Shown one piece after another: positions 1 through 8,942 of a DNA stretch of 64,000 nt. Within the stretch, counting starts at the first letter, position 1, and each line of letters opens with the position of its first letter. The notes below the pieces were generated by a model, which saw only the letters and a list, made by a program, of their open reading frames with translations, was not told the origin of the DNA and did not search any database. This stretch comes from Paeniroseomonas aquatica. GTDB taxonomy: Bacteria; Pseudomonadota; Alphaproteobacteria; Acetobacterales; Acetobacteraceae. The stretch is taken from contig NZ_JAUFPN010000127.1 of NCBI RefSeq assembly GCF_030409335.1, forward strand, positions 29,516-93,515, read 5' to 3'. The position numbers and the translations under genes were made by a program.

Positions 1-144
1 CAGGGTCTTGCCGCCGCCGGTCGGGGCGATCAGCAGCGCCGAGTCGCCCGCCGCCGCGGCCCGCAGCAGGGCGAGCTGGTGCGGCCGCGGGGTCCAGCCG
101 CGGCCGGCGAACCAGGCGGCAAAAAGTTCCGGCAATGTTCCCAT
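1..144 (-). CDS. Ligase-associated DEXH-box helicase, N-terminus only (cut by window edge)
   Basis: Reading leftward from an ATG at 144, the frame is open to the window edge. The 48 visible residues contain a Q-motif-like stretch (RPHQLALLRAAAAG) followed by a Walker A motif, APTGGGKT, at about residues 39-46. This is how Lhr-like helicases of the ligase-associated DNA damage response begin. The matching exonuclease and ATP-dependent ligase lie at 2075-4770 on the other strand, which supports the assignment. What is unusual is that a histidine kinase and a BLUF gene separate it from those partners. Family assignment rests on a short fragment plus context. Confidence 0.75.
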   Translation of the reverse strand, partial: MGTLPELFAAWFAGRGWTPRPHQLALLRAAAAGDSALLIAPTGGGKTL

Positions 145-230
145 GCCTGGGCAATATGGCCGGGCTCACCCCGCCTGGGAAGCCTCCCCGGGGTGCATCC
201 CCCGAGCCCAGATCCTGGGCGGACGCCGGC

Positions 231-1265
231 TCAGGCGCAGGCGAAGCGCAGGGTCACCCGGGTGCCGTCGTCGTTCTCGATCCGCAGGCTGGCATGGGCC
301 TGGCGGGCCAGCCGGGGCACCAGGTGCAGCCCGAGGCAGCCCTCCGGCGTGTTGCGCTGCTGCCCGTCCGGCAGGCCGATCCCGTCGTCGGAGACCACCA
401 GCTCGCCAAGCCCGGGCGCCGCCTGGCGCAGCTCGAGCCGGACGGTGCCGCCACGGCCGTCGGGGAAGGCATGCCGGGCCGAGTTGACGACCAGCTCGTT
501 CACGATCAGCGCCAGGGGCGTTGCCAGCGAAACCGGCAGCGCCAGCCGCTCCTCGGCCCGCACCTCCAGCCGGATGCGCGGCTTCGCCACCACGTCGAGC
601 GCGGTCTGCGCCGTCGCCGCCAGCTCCGGGCCGAGGTCGATCTCGGCGCCTTCGGCCACGCGGAACATCCGGTCCTGCACCAGCGTCGCCAGCATCACCC
701 GCATCGCCGCGCCGCGGAGCGCCGCCGCCACCTCCGGGTTGGTCGCCCGGCTGGCCTGCAGCCCAAGGAAGGAGGTGGTCGCCTGGGCGTTGTTCTTCAC
801 CCGGTGATGCAGCTCGGCCAGCAACAGCTCCCGCTCCGCCAGCGCCCGCCGCCGTTCGTCGAGCGCCTGCTTCATGTCGGTGATGTCGACGCAGGAGCCG
901 AAGTAGCCGGCGAAGGCGCTGTCCTTGCTGAAGGGACGGGCGGTGTCGAGCAGCCAGCGCCAAGCGCCGTCGTGGCGGCGCAGCCGGTAGTCGATGGAGA
1001 AGGGCTTGCGCGCCTCGAAGGCTTCGGCGGCCGCGGCCTCGAAGCGGGCGCGGTCCTCGTCATGCAGGCCTTCGGCCCAGCCGAAGCCCAGCTCGGCATC
1101 CAGCGTGCGGCCGGTGAAATCCAGCCAGGGCTGGTTGAAGAAGGCCCGCGAGCGGTCCGGCGTCGCGTGCCAAATCATCATTGGCGCATGGTCGGCCAAC
1201 AGGCGGAAATGCGCGTCCAGCGCTATGCCGCCACCTCTTGCCGCCTCCGCCTGCACTGGCGACAT
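231..1265 (-). CDS. PAS-domain HWE-family sensor histidine kinase
   Basis: A 344-residue soluble kinase with no signal peptide or membrane segment. A PAS domain covers about residues 18-135 and ends in a typical GSCVDITDMK tail. The dimerisation/phosphoacceptor segment is of the HWE/HisKA_2 type (ELHHRVKNN, probable phospho-His 154). The ATPase domain has the N box (NELVVNSARHAF, Asn 256/261) and DDGIG. The PAS domain lacks the cysteine-bearing NCRFLQ signature of LOV photoreceptors, so its ligand is unknown. No response regulator is adjacent. It is divergent from the BLUF gene at 1583 and shares the strand of the helicase at 1-144. Known HWE kinases often feed stress responses in alphaproteobacteria; a link to light or DNA damage here is inference only. 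Confidence 0.88.
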   Translation of the reverse strand: MSPVQAEAARGGGIALDAHFRLLADHAPMMIWHATPDRSRAFFNQPWLDFTGRTLDAELGFGWAEGLHDEDRARFEAAAAEAFEARKPFSIDYRLRRHDGAWRWLLDTARPFSKDSAFAGYFGSCVDITDMKQALDERRRALAERELLLAELHHRVKNNAQATTSFLGLQASRATNPEVAAALRGAAMRVMLATLVQDRMFRVAEGAEIDLGPELAATAQTALDVVAKPRIRLEVRAEERLALPVSLATPLALIVNELVVNSARHAFPDGRGGTVRLELRQAAPGLGELVVSDDGIGLPDGQQRNTPEGCLGLHLVPRLARQAHASLRIENDDGTRVTLRFACA

Positions 1266-1582
1266 CCAACACCCTTCATCCCTGCATCACGCAGCAATCG
1301 GCCCATCGCGGGCCCGACTTCGATTGACGCGCGAGACTGCGCGGGGTTCCCGCCCCGGGCCTCCCTAGCCGAAGAAGGGAAATACTTTCCCAAGTTCCGT
1401 GAAGCCGTCGTCATGGCGCCGTAACCCGCCCGACCGTCACGCCCTGCCGACATATCCCGCCCGCACCCTGCCGCGCCACAGGGAAATGGCCGCACCGCCG
1501 TGTGAGGCCCCGTCACCCACGACCATAGCCATGCCGGCACGGGACCTGCCAGTATCCCCGTCGAGCGGGGAAGGAAGCGGCG
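1266..1582. other. Intergenic region between the divergent kinase and BLUF genes
   Basis: 317 bases without a convincing gene. It must hold the promoters of the kinase (leftward) and of the BLUF gene (rightward). I could not identify clear -35/-10 pairs. A short perfect hairpin lies at 1377-1391 and is listed separately. A GGAAGG ribosome binding site lies a few bases before the BLUF ATG at 1583. Confidence 0.6.
1377..1391. repeat. Short perfect hairpin, member of a dispersed TACC/TAC-loop hairpin family
   Basis: Six-base arms GGGAAA and TTTCCC enclose a TAC loop. Similar hairpins with the same loop core and a following CCAA/CCTT occur at 16880-16908, 33936-33956 and 59456-59479. Two of those sit between converging genes and look like terminators; this one sits between diverging genes, so a terminator role is less obvious here. 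Confidence 0.5.
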
Positions 1583-1996
1583 ATGCGGCTGATGCAGTTG
1601 ATCTACACCTCACGGCCCTTCGGCTTCGGCCCCGAGGCGCTGGACGACATCCTGATGAGCGCCCGCCGCCACAACCGCGCGAACGGCATCACCGGCGCCC
1701 TGATCTGCCGCGCCGATCTCTTCGTGCAGCTGCTGGAGGGGCCGCGCTCCGCCGTCACCCGCACCTTCGGCCGCATCCTGCAGGACGACCGCCACCTCGA
1801 CGTCGCCCTGCTGCACGCCGATGACCTCGAGACCCGCCTCTTCCCCGGCTGGGACATGCGCGACGACCCGCCGCGCAGCTGGATGTGGAGCCTGGCCGAG
1901 GTCCGGGCCGGCGCCGCACGGGAGGCGACCGCGGCCTCGGTCCGCGCGATTTTCGCCCGGCTCGCCCAGGAGGTCGCCGAGCCCGTCCGCGGCTGA
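1583..1996 (+). CDS. BLUF-domain blue-light receptor
   Basis: A 137-residue stand-alone BLUF protein that would bind FAD and sense blue light. Residues that form the flavin hydrogen-bond network are all present: Tyr 8 (LIYTS), Asn 31, Gln 49 (FVQLLEG) and, 41 residues after the Gln as in AppA, Trp 90 and Met 92 (GWDM). After the domain there is only a short helical tail, as in short BLUF proteins that act by protein-protein contact. It lies 78 bases upstream of the repair exonuclease on the same strand, and so may be transcribed with the exonuclease and ligase. Its output partner cannot be read from the sequence. Confidence 0.92.
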   Translation: MRLMQLIYTSRPFGFGPEALDDILMSARRHNRANGITGALICRADLFVQLLEGPRSAVTRTFGRILQDDRHLDVALLHADDLETRLFPGWDMRDDPPRSWMWSLAEVRAGAAREATAASVRAIFARLAQEVAEPVRG

Positions 1997-2074
1997 GCGG
2001 GTTCGGCGCGGGGCGGCGGCAACCCTCGCCGCCGCCAGGCATTTGAACGGATCACGAACGGGCCGCCCCGCCGC

Positions 2075-3166
2075 ATGCCGCATCCCGAGACCTGGCTTCG
2101 CCCCACGCCTTCCGGCCTCTTCTGCGAGCCGGGCGGCTTCTACATCGACCCGGGCCGCCCGGTGGAGCGCGCCGTCGTCACCCATGGCCACGCCGACCAC
2201 GCCCGGCCCGGCCATGCCGCGGTCCTCGCTACGCCGGAGACGCTGGCCATCATGCGGGCACGGATGGGGCAGGGGGCGGGCGCCACCCAGCAGCCGCTCC
2301 GCTACGGCGAGGCGCTGCGGCTCGGCGAGGTCACCCTGCGGCTGGTCCCGGCCGGGCATGTGCTCGGCTCGGCCCAGGTGGTGCTGGAGTGGCGCGGCAG
2401 CCGCGCCGTCGTCTCCGGCGACTACAAGCGCCAGGCGGATGCCACCTGCGCCCCCTTCGAGCCGGTCACCTGCGACGTCTTCGTCACCGAGGCGACCTTC
2501 GCCCTGCCGGTCTTCCGCCACCCACCGCCGGCGCAGGAGATCGCCAAGCTGCTGCACAGCCTGACGCTGTTCCCCGAGCGGACCCATGTCGTCGGCTGCT
2601 ACGCGCTGGGCAAGTGCCAGCGGCTGATCACCCTGCTGCGCGCCGCCGGCTGGGACCGGCCCCTCCACCTGCACGGCGCCCAGCAGACCCTCTGCCGGCT
2701 GTACGAGGAACTGGGCGTCCCGCTGGGGGAGCTGCTGCCGGCGACCGTCGCCAACAAGGCGGCGCTGAAGGGCGCCATCGTCCTCGCCCCGCCCTCGGCC
2801 ATCGCCGACCGCTGGGCCCGGCGGCTGGCCGAGCCGGTCACCGCCGTCGCCAGCGGCTGGATGCGGGTGCGCCAGCGGGCCAGGACCCGCGGCGTCGAGC
2901 TGCCGCTGGTCATCAGCGACCATGCCGACTGGGACGAGCTGAACCGCACCATCGACGAGACCGGCGCGCCCGAGGTCTGGGTCACCCATGGCCGCGACGA
3001 CGCGCTGATCCATGCCCTGGCCCTGCGCGGCATCCGCGGCCGGGCGCTGCACCTGATCGGCCTGGGCGAGGACGAGGACGATGCCCTCCCGGCTGAGCCG
3101 GGTGCTTCCCCCATCCTGGCGGAGCCGGGTGCCGCCCCCCTCCCGGCCCCCGAGGCCACGGCATGA
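2075..3166 (+). CDS. Ligase-associated DNA damage response exonuclease (MBL fold)
   Basis: 363 residues related to mRNA 3'-end processing factors. The metallo-beta-lactamase metal motif HGHADH is at residues 37-42, with further conserved stretches PAGHVLGSAQ and SGDYK. In the bacterial ligase-associated repair system this nuclease is encoded with an ATP-dependent ligase and an Lhr-like helicase, and all three are present here. The stop overlaps the ligase start (ligase ATG at 3163, stop ending at 3166), so the two are translationally coupled. The C-terminal 30 residues are a loose Glu/Pro/Ala-rich tail with a repeated AEPGA motif. Confidence 0.9.
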   Translation: MPHPETWLRPTPSGLFCEPGGFYIDPGRPVERAVVTHGHADHARPGHAAVLATPETLAIMRARMGQGAGATQQPLRYGEALRLGEVTLRLVPAGHVLGSAQVVLEWRGSRAVVSGDYKRQADATCAPFEPVTCDVFVTEATFALPVFRHPPPAQEIAKLLHSLTLFPERTHVVGCYALGKCQRLITLLRAAGWDRPLHLHGAQQTLCRLYEELGVPLGELLPATVANKAALKGAIVLAPPSAIADRWARRLAEPVTAVASGWMRVRQRARTRGVELPLVISDHADWDELNRTIDETGAPEVWVTHGRDDALIHALALRGIRGRALHLIGLGEDEDDALPAEPGASPILAEPGAAPLPAPEATA

Positions 3167-4770
3167 GCGTCGCCGCCTTCGCCGAGCTGCTGGAACGCCT
3201 GGTCTTCACCCCCGGCCGCAACGCCAAGCTGGCCCTGCTGCGGGACTGGTTCGCCACCCAGCCGGACCCCGAGCGGGGCATCGGCCTCGCCGCACTGACC
3301 GAGGAGCTGGTCTTCAGCGTCGCCAAGCCGGCGATGATCCGCGACCTCGCCGCCGGCCGCACCGACCCGGTGCTGCTCGCCCTCAGCCACGACTACGTCG
3401 GCGACCTCGCCGAGACGGTCGCCCTCATCTGGCCGGAACGCCAGGGCGTGAATGCCCCGCCGCCGCTGCTCTCCGAGGTGGTCGAGGCGTTGGAGGTCAC
3501 GCCCAAGGCGGAGCTGCCGACACTGATCGCGGGCTGGCTGGACACGCTCGATTCCAGCGGCCGGCTGGCGCTGATCAAGCTCATCACCGGCGGCCTCCGC
3601 GTCGGCGTCTCCGGCCGCCTCGCCCGCGTCGCGCTGGCCGAATGGTCCGGCCAGCCGGTCGAGGCGCTGGAGGAGCTCTGGCATGGCATCCCACCGCCCT
3701 ATGGCCCGATCTTCGACTGGCTCGAGGGCCGCGCGCCCATGCCGGACCCGCGCGACGCCCCGGTCTTCCGCCCGCTGATGCTGGCCCACCCCCTGGAGGA
3801 CAAGGACCTCGCGGCGCTGGACCCCGCCGCCTGGCGGGCCGAGTGGAAATGGGACGGCATCCGCGTCCAGCTCACCGCCGGCCCCGGCGGCAGGCGGATC
3901 TGGAGCCGCGGCGGCGAGGATGTCTCCGCCGCCTTCCCGGAGATCCTGGCGGCGATGGACTTCCACGCGGTGCTGGACGGCGAGCTGCTGGTCATCCGGG
4001 ACGGCGCCGTCGCCCCCTTCGCCGACCTGCAGCAGCGGCTCAACCGCAAGACCGCCGGGCCGAAGCTGCAGAAGGACCACCCCGCCGGCGTCCGCCTGTA
4101 CGACCTGCTGTTCGACGGCGGCGAGGACCTGCGTCCGCTGCCTTTCGATGCGCGGCGCGCGCGGCTGGAGGCCTGGGTCGAGCGCCACGCCCCGCCGCGC
4201 ATGGACCTCTCGGCCCAGATCGCCTTCGCCTCCGTGGCCCAGCTCGGCGAGGTGCGGGACGGGGCGCGGGCCGCCTCGATCGAGGGGCTGATGCTGAAGC
4301 GGGCCGACAGCGCCTATGTCGCGGGCCGGCAGAAGGGCCTCTGGTGGAAGTGGAAGCGCGACCCGCTGAGCATCGACGCCGTGCTGATGTATGCCCAGCG
4401 CGGCCATGGCAAGCGCAGCAGCTTCTACTCCGACTATACCTTCGGCCTCTGGCGCCCGGACGGGGAGGGGGGCGAGGAGCTGGTCCCGATCGGCAAGGCC
4501 TATTCCGGCTACACCGATGAGGAGCTGGGCTGGCTCGACCGCTGGATCCGCAACCACACCACCGGCCGCTTCGGCCCGGTGCGCGAGGTGGAGAAGGCGC
4601 TGGTGCTGGAAGTCATCTTCGACGCCGCCCAGCTCTCCGGCCGGCACAAGTCCGGCGTCGCGCTGCGCTTCCCCCGCATCGCCCGCATCCGCACCGACAA
4701 GCCGGCCAGCGAGGCCGACCGGCTGGAGAACCTGATGGCCTATGTGGAATCGCGCGAAGCGGTGGACTGA
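3163..4770 (+). CDS. ATP-dependent DNA ligase, ligase-associated repair type
   Basis: 535 residues. An N-terminal helical DNA-binding domain (about 1-200) precedes the nucleotidyltransferase domain with the adenylation lysine in KWDG (Lys 229). An oligonucleotide-binding domain follows from about 415. Downstream motifs DGELLVI, EGLMLK and WWKWK (motifs III, IV, V type) are intact, so it should be active. Together with the exonuclease upstream and the helicase at 1-144 it forms the known ligase-associated DNA damage response set. The last 31 bases overlap the end of the convergent HxlR regulator. Confidence 0.94.
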   Translation: MSVAAFAELLERLVFTPGRNAKLALLRDWFATQPDPERGIGLAALTEELVFSVAKPAMIRDLAAGRTDPVLLALSHDYVGDLAETVALIWPERQGVNAPPPLLSEVVEALEVTPKAELPTLIAGWLDTLDSSGRLALIKLITGGLRVGVSGRLARVALAEWSGQPVEALEELWHGIPPPYGPIFDWLEGRAPMPDPRDAPVFRPLMLAHPLEDKDLAALDPAAWRAEWKWDGIRVQLTAGPGGRRIWSRGGEDVSAAFPEILAAMDFHAVLDGELLVIRDGAVAPFADLQQRLNRKTAGPKLQKDHPAGVRLYDLLFDGGEDLRPLPFDARRARLEAWVERHAPPRMDLSAQIAFASVAQLGEVRDGARAASIEGLMLKRADSAYVAGRQKGLWWKWKRDPLSIDAVLMYAQRGHGKRSSFYSDYTFGLWRPDGEGGEELVPIGKAYSGYTDEELGWLDRWIRNHTTGRFGPVREVEKALVLEVIFDAAQLSGRHKSGVALRFPRIARIRTDKPASEADRLENLMAYVESREAVD

Positions 4771-5474
4771 GCCGCGCGCAAAGAAGCCGGGGGCGCCTTC
4801 TCCGGCAGCGGGAACAGCGTCACGAAGCGCCCGGCCAGCGCCCGGTCGCCGGTGAGGCGCAGCACCCCCGCCGCCTCCAGCGCCGCCAGCGGCTGGCCGC
4901 CGTAGATCGCGCCGGCGATCACCGCCGGAGCGCCGTCGAAGACCACATCGGCGCCATCCAGCGGCCCGGCCGCGATCTCGATCCGCCCCGCCGCCAGGAC
5001 GCCGAGATACCGCTCCGCCCCCAGCCGGAAGCCGATCCGCGCCGTGAGCCCTGCCGCCCGCCCCGCATCCAGCATGGTCCGCAGCGACAGCAGCAGCGAG
5101 GCCGCGCTGAAGGGCAGGGTGGGGTCATGCGCCGGGGAGCGTGCCGCCCAGCGGCCCAGCGCCTGGAAGATCGGCTCGCTCTCCAGCCCCCAGGGGGTGA
5201 GCTCATAGACCTGCACCGCCCCCGGCGGCGGCAGCCGGCGGCGCAGCAGGATACCGGCCGCCTCGAGCCCCTCCAGCCGCTGGGTCAGCACGTTGGCGCT
5301 GATCCCCGGTAGGCTGGCGCGCAGCGCGCTGAACCGGCGCGGCCCGAACATCAGCTCCCGCATCACCAGCAGCGCCCAGCGCTCCCCCACCAGATCGAGC
5401 GCATGGGCGGCGGCGCAGGCATCCGCGTACCAGCGATGCGGTGCAACGGTTGAAGTTATTTTTTCTGACTTCAT
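4740..5474 (-). CDS. HxlR-family winged-helix transcriptional regulator with C-terminal SCP2-like domain
   Basis: 244 residues. The N-terminal 110 carry the HxlR/MarR-like winged helix (DLVGERWALLVMRELMFGPRRF, then SANVLTQRLEGLEAAGI). The remaining part resembles the sterol-carrier-like domain seen in many long HxlR proteins. It is divergent from the VOC gene at 5535 with only 60 bases between, the usual layout of a regulator and its target. An imperfect inverted repeat at 5476-5490 directly before its ATG is a candidate operator. No clear Shine-Dalgarno precedes the ATG at 5474. Its 3' end overlaps the ligase gene by 31 bases. Confidence 0.87.
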   Translation of the reverse strand: MKSEKITSTVAPHRWYADACAAAHALDLVGERWALLVMRELMFGPRRFSALRASLPGISANVLTQRLEGLEAAGILLRRRLPPPGAVQVYELTPWGLESEPIFQALGRWAARSPAHDPTLPFSAASLLLSLRTMLDAGRAAGLTARIGFRLGAERYLGVLAAGRIEIAAGPLDGADVVFDGAPAVIAGAIYGGQPLAALEAAGVLRLTGDRALAGRFVTLFPLPEKAPPASLRAAQSTASRDST

Positions 5475-5475
5475 G

Positions 5476-5490
5476 GTTGTATTTCATAAC
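5476..5490. promoter_or_regulatory. Candidate HxlR operator
   Basis: GTTGTATTTCATAAC is an imperfect inverted repeat with GTT/AAC ends in an unusually AT-rich spot of the 60-base gap between the divergent regulator and VOC genes. HxlR-type regulators commonly bind such sites next to their own gene. Binding is inferred. Confidence 0.35.
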
Positions 5491-5534
5491 TTGATGCGGC
5501 AGGCTGGTCAAACACCAAGCGGAAGGCAAGCACC

Positions 5535-5951
5535 ATGGCCCGGCTGATCTTCGTGAACCTGCCCGTCACCGACCTGCCGCGCTCGATCCGCTTCTACGAA
5601 GCCATCGGCGCCAGGCTGAACCCGCAGTTCAGCGACGACACCGCCGCCTGCATGGTCTTTTCCGAGACCATCCACGCCATGCTGCTCACCCACGCCAAAT
5701 ACGCCATGTTCACCACGAAGCCCGTGGCCGATACCCACAAGACCAGCGCCGCCCTGATCTGCCTCTCGGCCGAGGACCGCGCCGGGGTGGACCGCATGGC
5801 CGAGGCGGCCGCGCCCGCCGGCGGCCGCACCGACCCCGGCCCGGTGCAGGACCATGGCTTCATGTACGGCCGCAGCCTCGAGGATCCGGACGGCCACCAC
5901 TGGGAAGTCATGTGGATGGACCTCTCGGCCATGCCGCCCCAAGCGGCCTGA
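5535..5951 (+). CDS. VOC-family protein (glyoxalase/PhnB-like)
   Basis: 138 residues with the vicinal-oxygen-chelate fold: opening strand and helix FVNLPVTDLPRSIRFYEAIG and closing DPDGHHWEVMWMD, where the Glu is the usual metal ligand. Members of this branch are often called lactoylglutathione lyase relatives, but substrate cannot be read from the sequence. It starts 60 bases from the divergent HxlR gene, and so is probably the controlled gene; HxlR/VOC pairs usually respond to reactive electrophiles. GGAAGG precedes the ATG. Confidence 0.82.
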   Translation: MARLIFVNLPVTDLPRSIRFYEAIGARLNPQFSDDTAACMVFSETIHAMLLTHAKYAMFTTKPVADTHKTSAALICLSAEDRAGVDRMAEAAAPAGGRTDPGPVQDHGFMYGRSLEDPDGHHWEVMWMDLSAMPPQAA

Positions 5952-6030
5952 GGCTTGCCGTGGCGCAAGGGCGCATGACGCCGGCGGGTCCCCGGGCTAG
6001 GCTCCGGCAGCCCCCGGAGCCGGCCCCGCC

Positions 6031-6423
6031 ATGCAATTCAACCACGTCGCCAACCGCCTCGCGCCCGAGTATTTCGAGACGGTGGTGGAGATGCTGACCA
6101 CCCAGCTCCGCTTCGTCATCCTCCGCCGGACCGAGCGCGCCATCTGGCTCCGCCAGCCCGGCGCCAACGTCGACCTCCAGTTCAGCCGCAGCCCCACCCC
6201 GGGACGCGATGCCGACAAGCTGCGCTCCCAGGTCGCCTTCCTCAGCGAGACGCCGCGGCAGGATCTCGAGGCGCTCGCCGCCTGGGCCGCAGCACATGGG
6301 ATGGAGGCGTCGGTCGGCGCCTATTCGGACCGCGAATTCTACCTCGATGCCCCCGCCGCCTTCGTCGATTTCGTCATCGAGGCGATGCGGCCGGAGCTGG
6401 CCGATTACGGCGTCACCGCCTGA
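6031..6423 (+). CDS. Small VOC-like protein of unknown function
   Basis: 130 residues. FNHVANRLAPEYFETVVEML at the start and alternating strand/helix segments resemble a single glyoxalase-like module, but the usual closing DPDG-E motif is missing. That makes a metal-dependent enzyme activity doubtful. It lies between the VOC gene and hisZ on the same strand, 79 bases after the former, and could be read through from it. Confidence 0.6.
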   Translation: MQFNHVANRLAPEYFETVVEMLTTQLRFVILRRTERAIWLRQPGANVDLQFSRSPTPGRDADKLRSQVAFLSETPRQDLEALAAWAAAHGMEASVGAYSDREFYLDAPAAFVDFVIEAMRPELADYGVTA

Positions 6424-6495
6424 GCCGGTCGCGGGCCTGCCGCGCATGCTCCCGGGCTTGCATCCCTCACTCCCCCCTGCCAAACCCGCGCCCGC

Positions 6496-7644
6496 ATGAC
6501 CGATGATGTCCCCAATCCAGCCCTGCTCCCCGCCGGGCTCATGGATCTGCTGCCGCCCGAGGCCGAGCGCGAGGCGGTGCTGGTCGAGGCGCTGATGGCG
6601 GCCTTCGCCGGCCATGGCTACGAGCGCGTCAAGCCGCCGCTGCTGGAATTCGAGGACAGCCTGCTCGCCGGCTCCGGCGCCGCGGTCGCCGAGCAGACCT
6701 TCCGGCTGATGGACCCGGTCAGCCAGCGGATGATGGGGCTGCGCGCCGATACCACCCCCCAGGTCGCCCGCATCGCCGCCACCCGCCTCGGCCTGCAGTC
6801 CCGCCCGCTGCGGCTCTGCTACGCCGGCCAGGTGCTGCGCGTCCGCGGCACCCAGCTCGCCCCCGAGCGGCAGCTGCCGCAGACCGGCATCGAGCTGATC
6901 GGCAGCGCCGCGCCGGAGGCCGATGCCGAGGTCGCCCTGGTCGCCGCCGAAGCCCTGGCCCGGGCCGGCGTCGCCAGCGTCTCGCTGGACGTCACCCTGC
7001 CGACCATGACCCCGGCCCTGCTGGAGGCCGCCGGCGTCCCCGCGGCGCTGCGCCAGCGCCTGGCCCTGGCGCTGGACCGCAAGGATGCCGCCGCCACCGC
7101 CGAGCTGGCCGCGCAGGCCGGGCCGCTCGCCGCCGCCCTGCCGGTGCTGCTCGCCGCCGCCGGCCCGGCCGATGGGGCGCTGGCGGCGCTGGCCTCGCTC
7201 GACCTGCCGCCCGCCGCCCGGGCCATCGCCGACAACTCCCGCGCCGTCATCGCCGCCATCCGCGCGCGGGAGCCCAGGCTCCGCATCACCCTCGACCCGG
7301 TCGAGTTCCGCGGCTTCCGCTACCACGTCGGCGTCGCCTTCACCCTGTACGGACCCGGCGCCACCGGGGAGCTGGCCCGCGGCGGCCGCTACGTCTCGGC
7401 GAATGACGAGCCGGCGACGGGCATGAGCCTCTACCCCGATGCCGTGCTCCGCGCCGCCACCCGGACCCCGCCGCGGCCGCGGGTCTTCATCCCGCTCGGC
7501 GCGCCGCAGGATGCGGTGCGGGCGCTGCGGGACCAGGGTTTCGCCACCGTCGCCGCCCTGGCACCCACGGATGCCCCGGCCGCGCTACGCTGCACCCATG
7601 TCCTGCGGGACGGTGCCGCATTGCCATTCAACAAGGACGACTGA
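6496..7644 (+). CDS. hisZ: ATP phosphoribosyltransferase regulatory subunit HisZ
   Basis: 382 residues with a class II histidyl-tRNA-synthetase-like fold: GLMDLLPPEAEREA at the start, RLMDPVSQRMMGLRADTTPQ (motif 2 region) and GGRY near residue 298. HisZ partners the short form of HisG in the first step of histidine synthesis. No hisG is in this window, so the partner must be elsewhere. Only three bases separate its stop from the purA start, so the two genes are surely cotranscribed, as is common in this group. Confidence 0.9.
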   Translation: MTDDVPNPALLPAGLMDLLPPEAEREAVLVEALMAAFAGHGYERVKPPLLEFEDSLLAGSGAAVAEQTFRLMDPVSQRMMGLRADTTPQVARIAATRLGLQSRPLRLCYAGQVLRVRGTQLAPERQLPQTGIELIGSAAPEADAEVALVAAEALARAGVASVSLDVTLPTMTPALLEAAGVPAALRQRLALALDRKDAAATAELAAQAGPLAAALPVLLAAAGPADGALAALASLDLPPAARAIADNSRAVIAAIRAREPRLRITLDPVEFRGFRYHVGVAFTLYGPGATGELARGGRYVSANDEPATGMSLYPDAVLRAATRTPPRPRVFIPLGAPQDAVRALRDQGFATVAALAPTDAPAALRCTHVLRDGAALPFNKDD

Positions 7645-7647
7645 GCA

Positions 7648-8937
7648 ATGGCCAATGTCGCGGTGATCGGCGCCCAATGGGGCGACGAGGGCAAGGGCAA
7701 GGTGGTGGACTGGCTGGCCAGCCGGGCCGATATCGTCGTGCGCTTCCAGGGCGGCCACAACGCCGGCCACACGCTGGTCGTCGGTGAGCAGACCTACAAG
7801 CTCAGCCTGCTGCCCTCCGGCGTGGTCCGCGGCAAGCTGGGCATCATCGGCAACGGCGTGGTGCTGGACCCGCAGGCGCTGCTGGACGAGATCGCCAAGG
7901 TCGCGGCCCAGGGCCTCTCGGTCACGCCCGAGAACCTCCGCATCGCCGAGAACACCCCGCTCATCCTGCCGCTGCACCCGGCGCTGGACAAGGCGCGCGA
8001 GGCCGCCCGCGGCGAGGACAAGATCGGTACCACCGGGCGCGGCATCGGCCCGGCCTACGAGGACAAGGTCGGCCGCCGCTCCATCCGCCTCTGCGACCTG
8101 GCCGAGCCCGCCACCCTCTCGGCCAAGCTCGATGAGCTGCTGCTGCACCACAACAGCCTGCTGCGCGGCCTTGGCGCCCCGGAATTCGAGAAGCAGGCGC
8201 TGCTGGACGGCCTGCTGGCGCTCGCCCCGAAGCTGCTGCCCTTCTCGGAAGCCATCTGGGAACGGCTGGACGCGACCCGCCACAACGGCCAGCGCGTGCT
8301 CTTCGAGGGCGCCCAGGCCGTCATGCTCGACGTCGACCACGGCACCTACCCCTACGTGACCAGCAGCAATACCTGCGCCGGCGCGGCGGCGGCAGGCGCC
8401 GGCATCGGACCGGATGCCATCGGCATGGTGCTCGGCATCGCCAAGGCCTATTCGACCCGGGTCGGCAGCGGGCCTTTCCCGACCGAGCTGAAGGACGAAA
8501 TCGGCCAGGGCCTCGGCGAGCGGGGCCGCGAATTCGGCACCGTCACCGGCCGCCCGCGCCGTTGCGGCTGGTTCGACGCCTGCATGGTCCGCCAGGCGGT
8601 CAAGACGGGGGGCATCCAGGGCCTGGCGCTGACCAAGCTCGACGTGCTCGACGGCCTGACCGAGCTGAAGATCTGCACCGGCTACACCATCAAGGGCGAG
8701 ACCTTCCGCCGGCTGCCGGCCGCCGCCGGCGCCCAGGCCGCGGCCGAGCCGGTCTATGAGATCCTGGAAGGCTGGACCACCTCCACCCGCGGCGCCCGTT
8801 CCTACGGGGAACTGCCGGCGGCGGCGGTGAAATACGTCCGGCGGATCGAGGAGCTGGTCGAGGCCCCGGTGGTGCTGCTCTCCACCAGCCCGGACCGCGA
8901 CGACACCATCACCCTGCGCGATCCCTTCGCCGGCTGA
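7648..8937 (+). CDS. purA: Adenylosuccinate synthetase
   Basis: 429 residues, full family length. It opens with the GTP-binding [11 protein letters not shown] and carries [21 protein letters not shown] and a C-terminal [13 protein letters not shown]. It joins IMP and aspartate using GTP in the first committed step to AMP. Second gene of the hisZ-purA pair, followed six bases later by an exonuclease gene. Confidence 0.97.
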   Translation: MANVAVIGAQWGDEGKGKVVDWLASRADIVVRFQGGHNAGHTLVVGEQTYKLSLLPSGVVRGKLGIIGNGVVLDPQALLDEIAKVAAQGLSVTPENLRIAENTPLILPLHPALDKAREAARGEDKIGTTGRGIGPAYEDKVGRRSIRLCDLAEPATLSAKLDELLLHHNSLLRGLGAPEFEKQALLDGLLALAPKLLPFSEAIWERLDATRHNGQRVLFEGAQAVMLDVDHGTYPYVTSSNTCAGAAAAGAGIGPDAIGMVLGIAKAYSTRVGSGPFPTELKDEIGQGLGERGREFGTVTGRPRRCGWFDACMVRQAVKTGGIQGLALTKLDVLDGLTELKICTGYTIKGETFRRLPAAAGAQAAAEPVYEILEGWTTSTRGARSYGELPAAAVKYVRRIEELVEAPVVLLSTSPDRDDTITLRDPFAG

Positions 8938-8942
8938 TCCGG

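Noticed and set aside
231..1265. LOV photoreceptor domain in the kinase beside the BLUF gene
   Set aside because: The PAS domain lacks the flavin-binding cysteine motif of LOV domains.
2599..4647. Long leftward open frame opposite the exonuclease and ligase genes
   Set aside because: High GC content leaves antisense frames open. The product is low-complexity, rich in Arg/Gly/Ala/Gln, and the opposite strand encodes well-supported enzymes.
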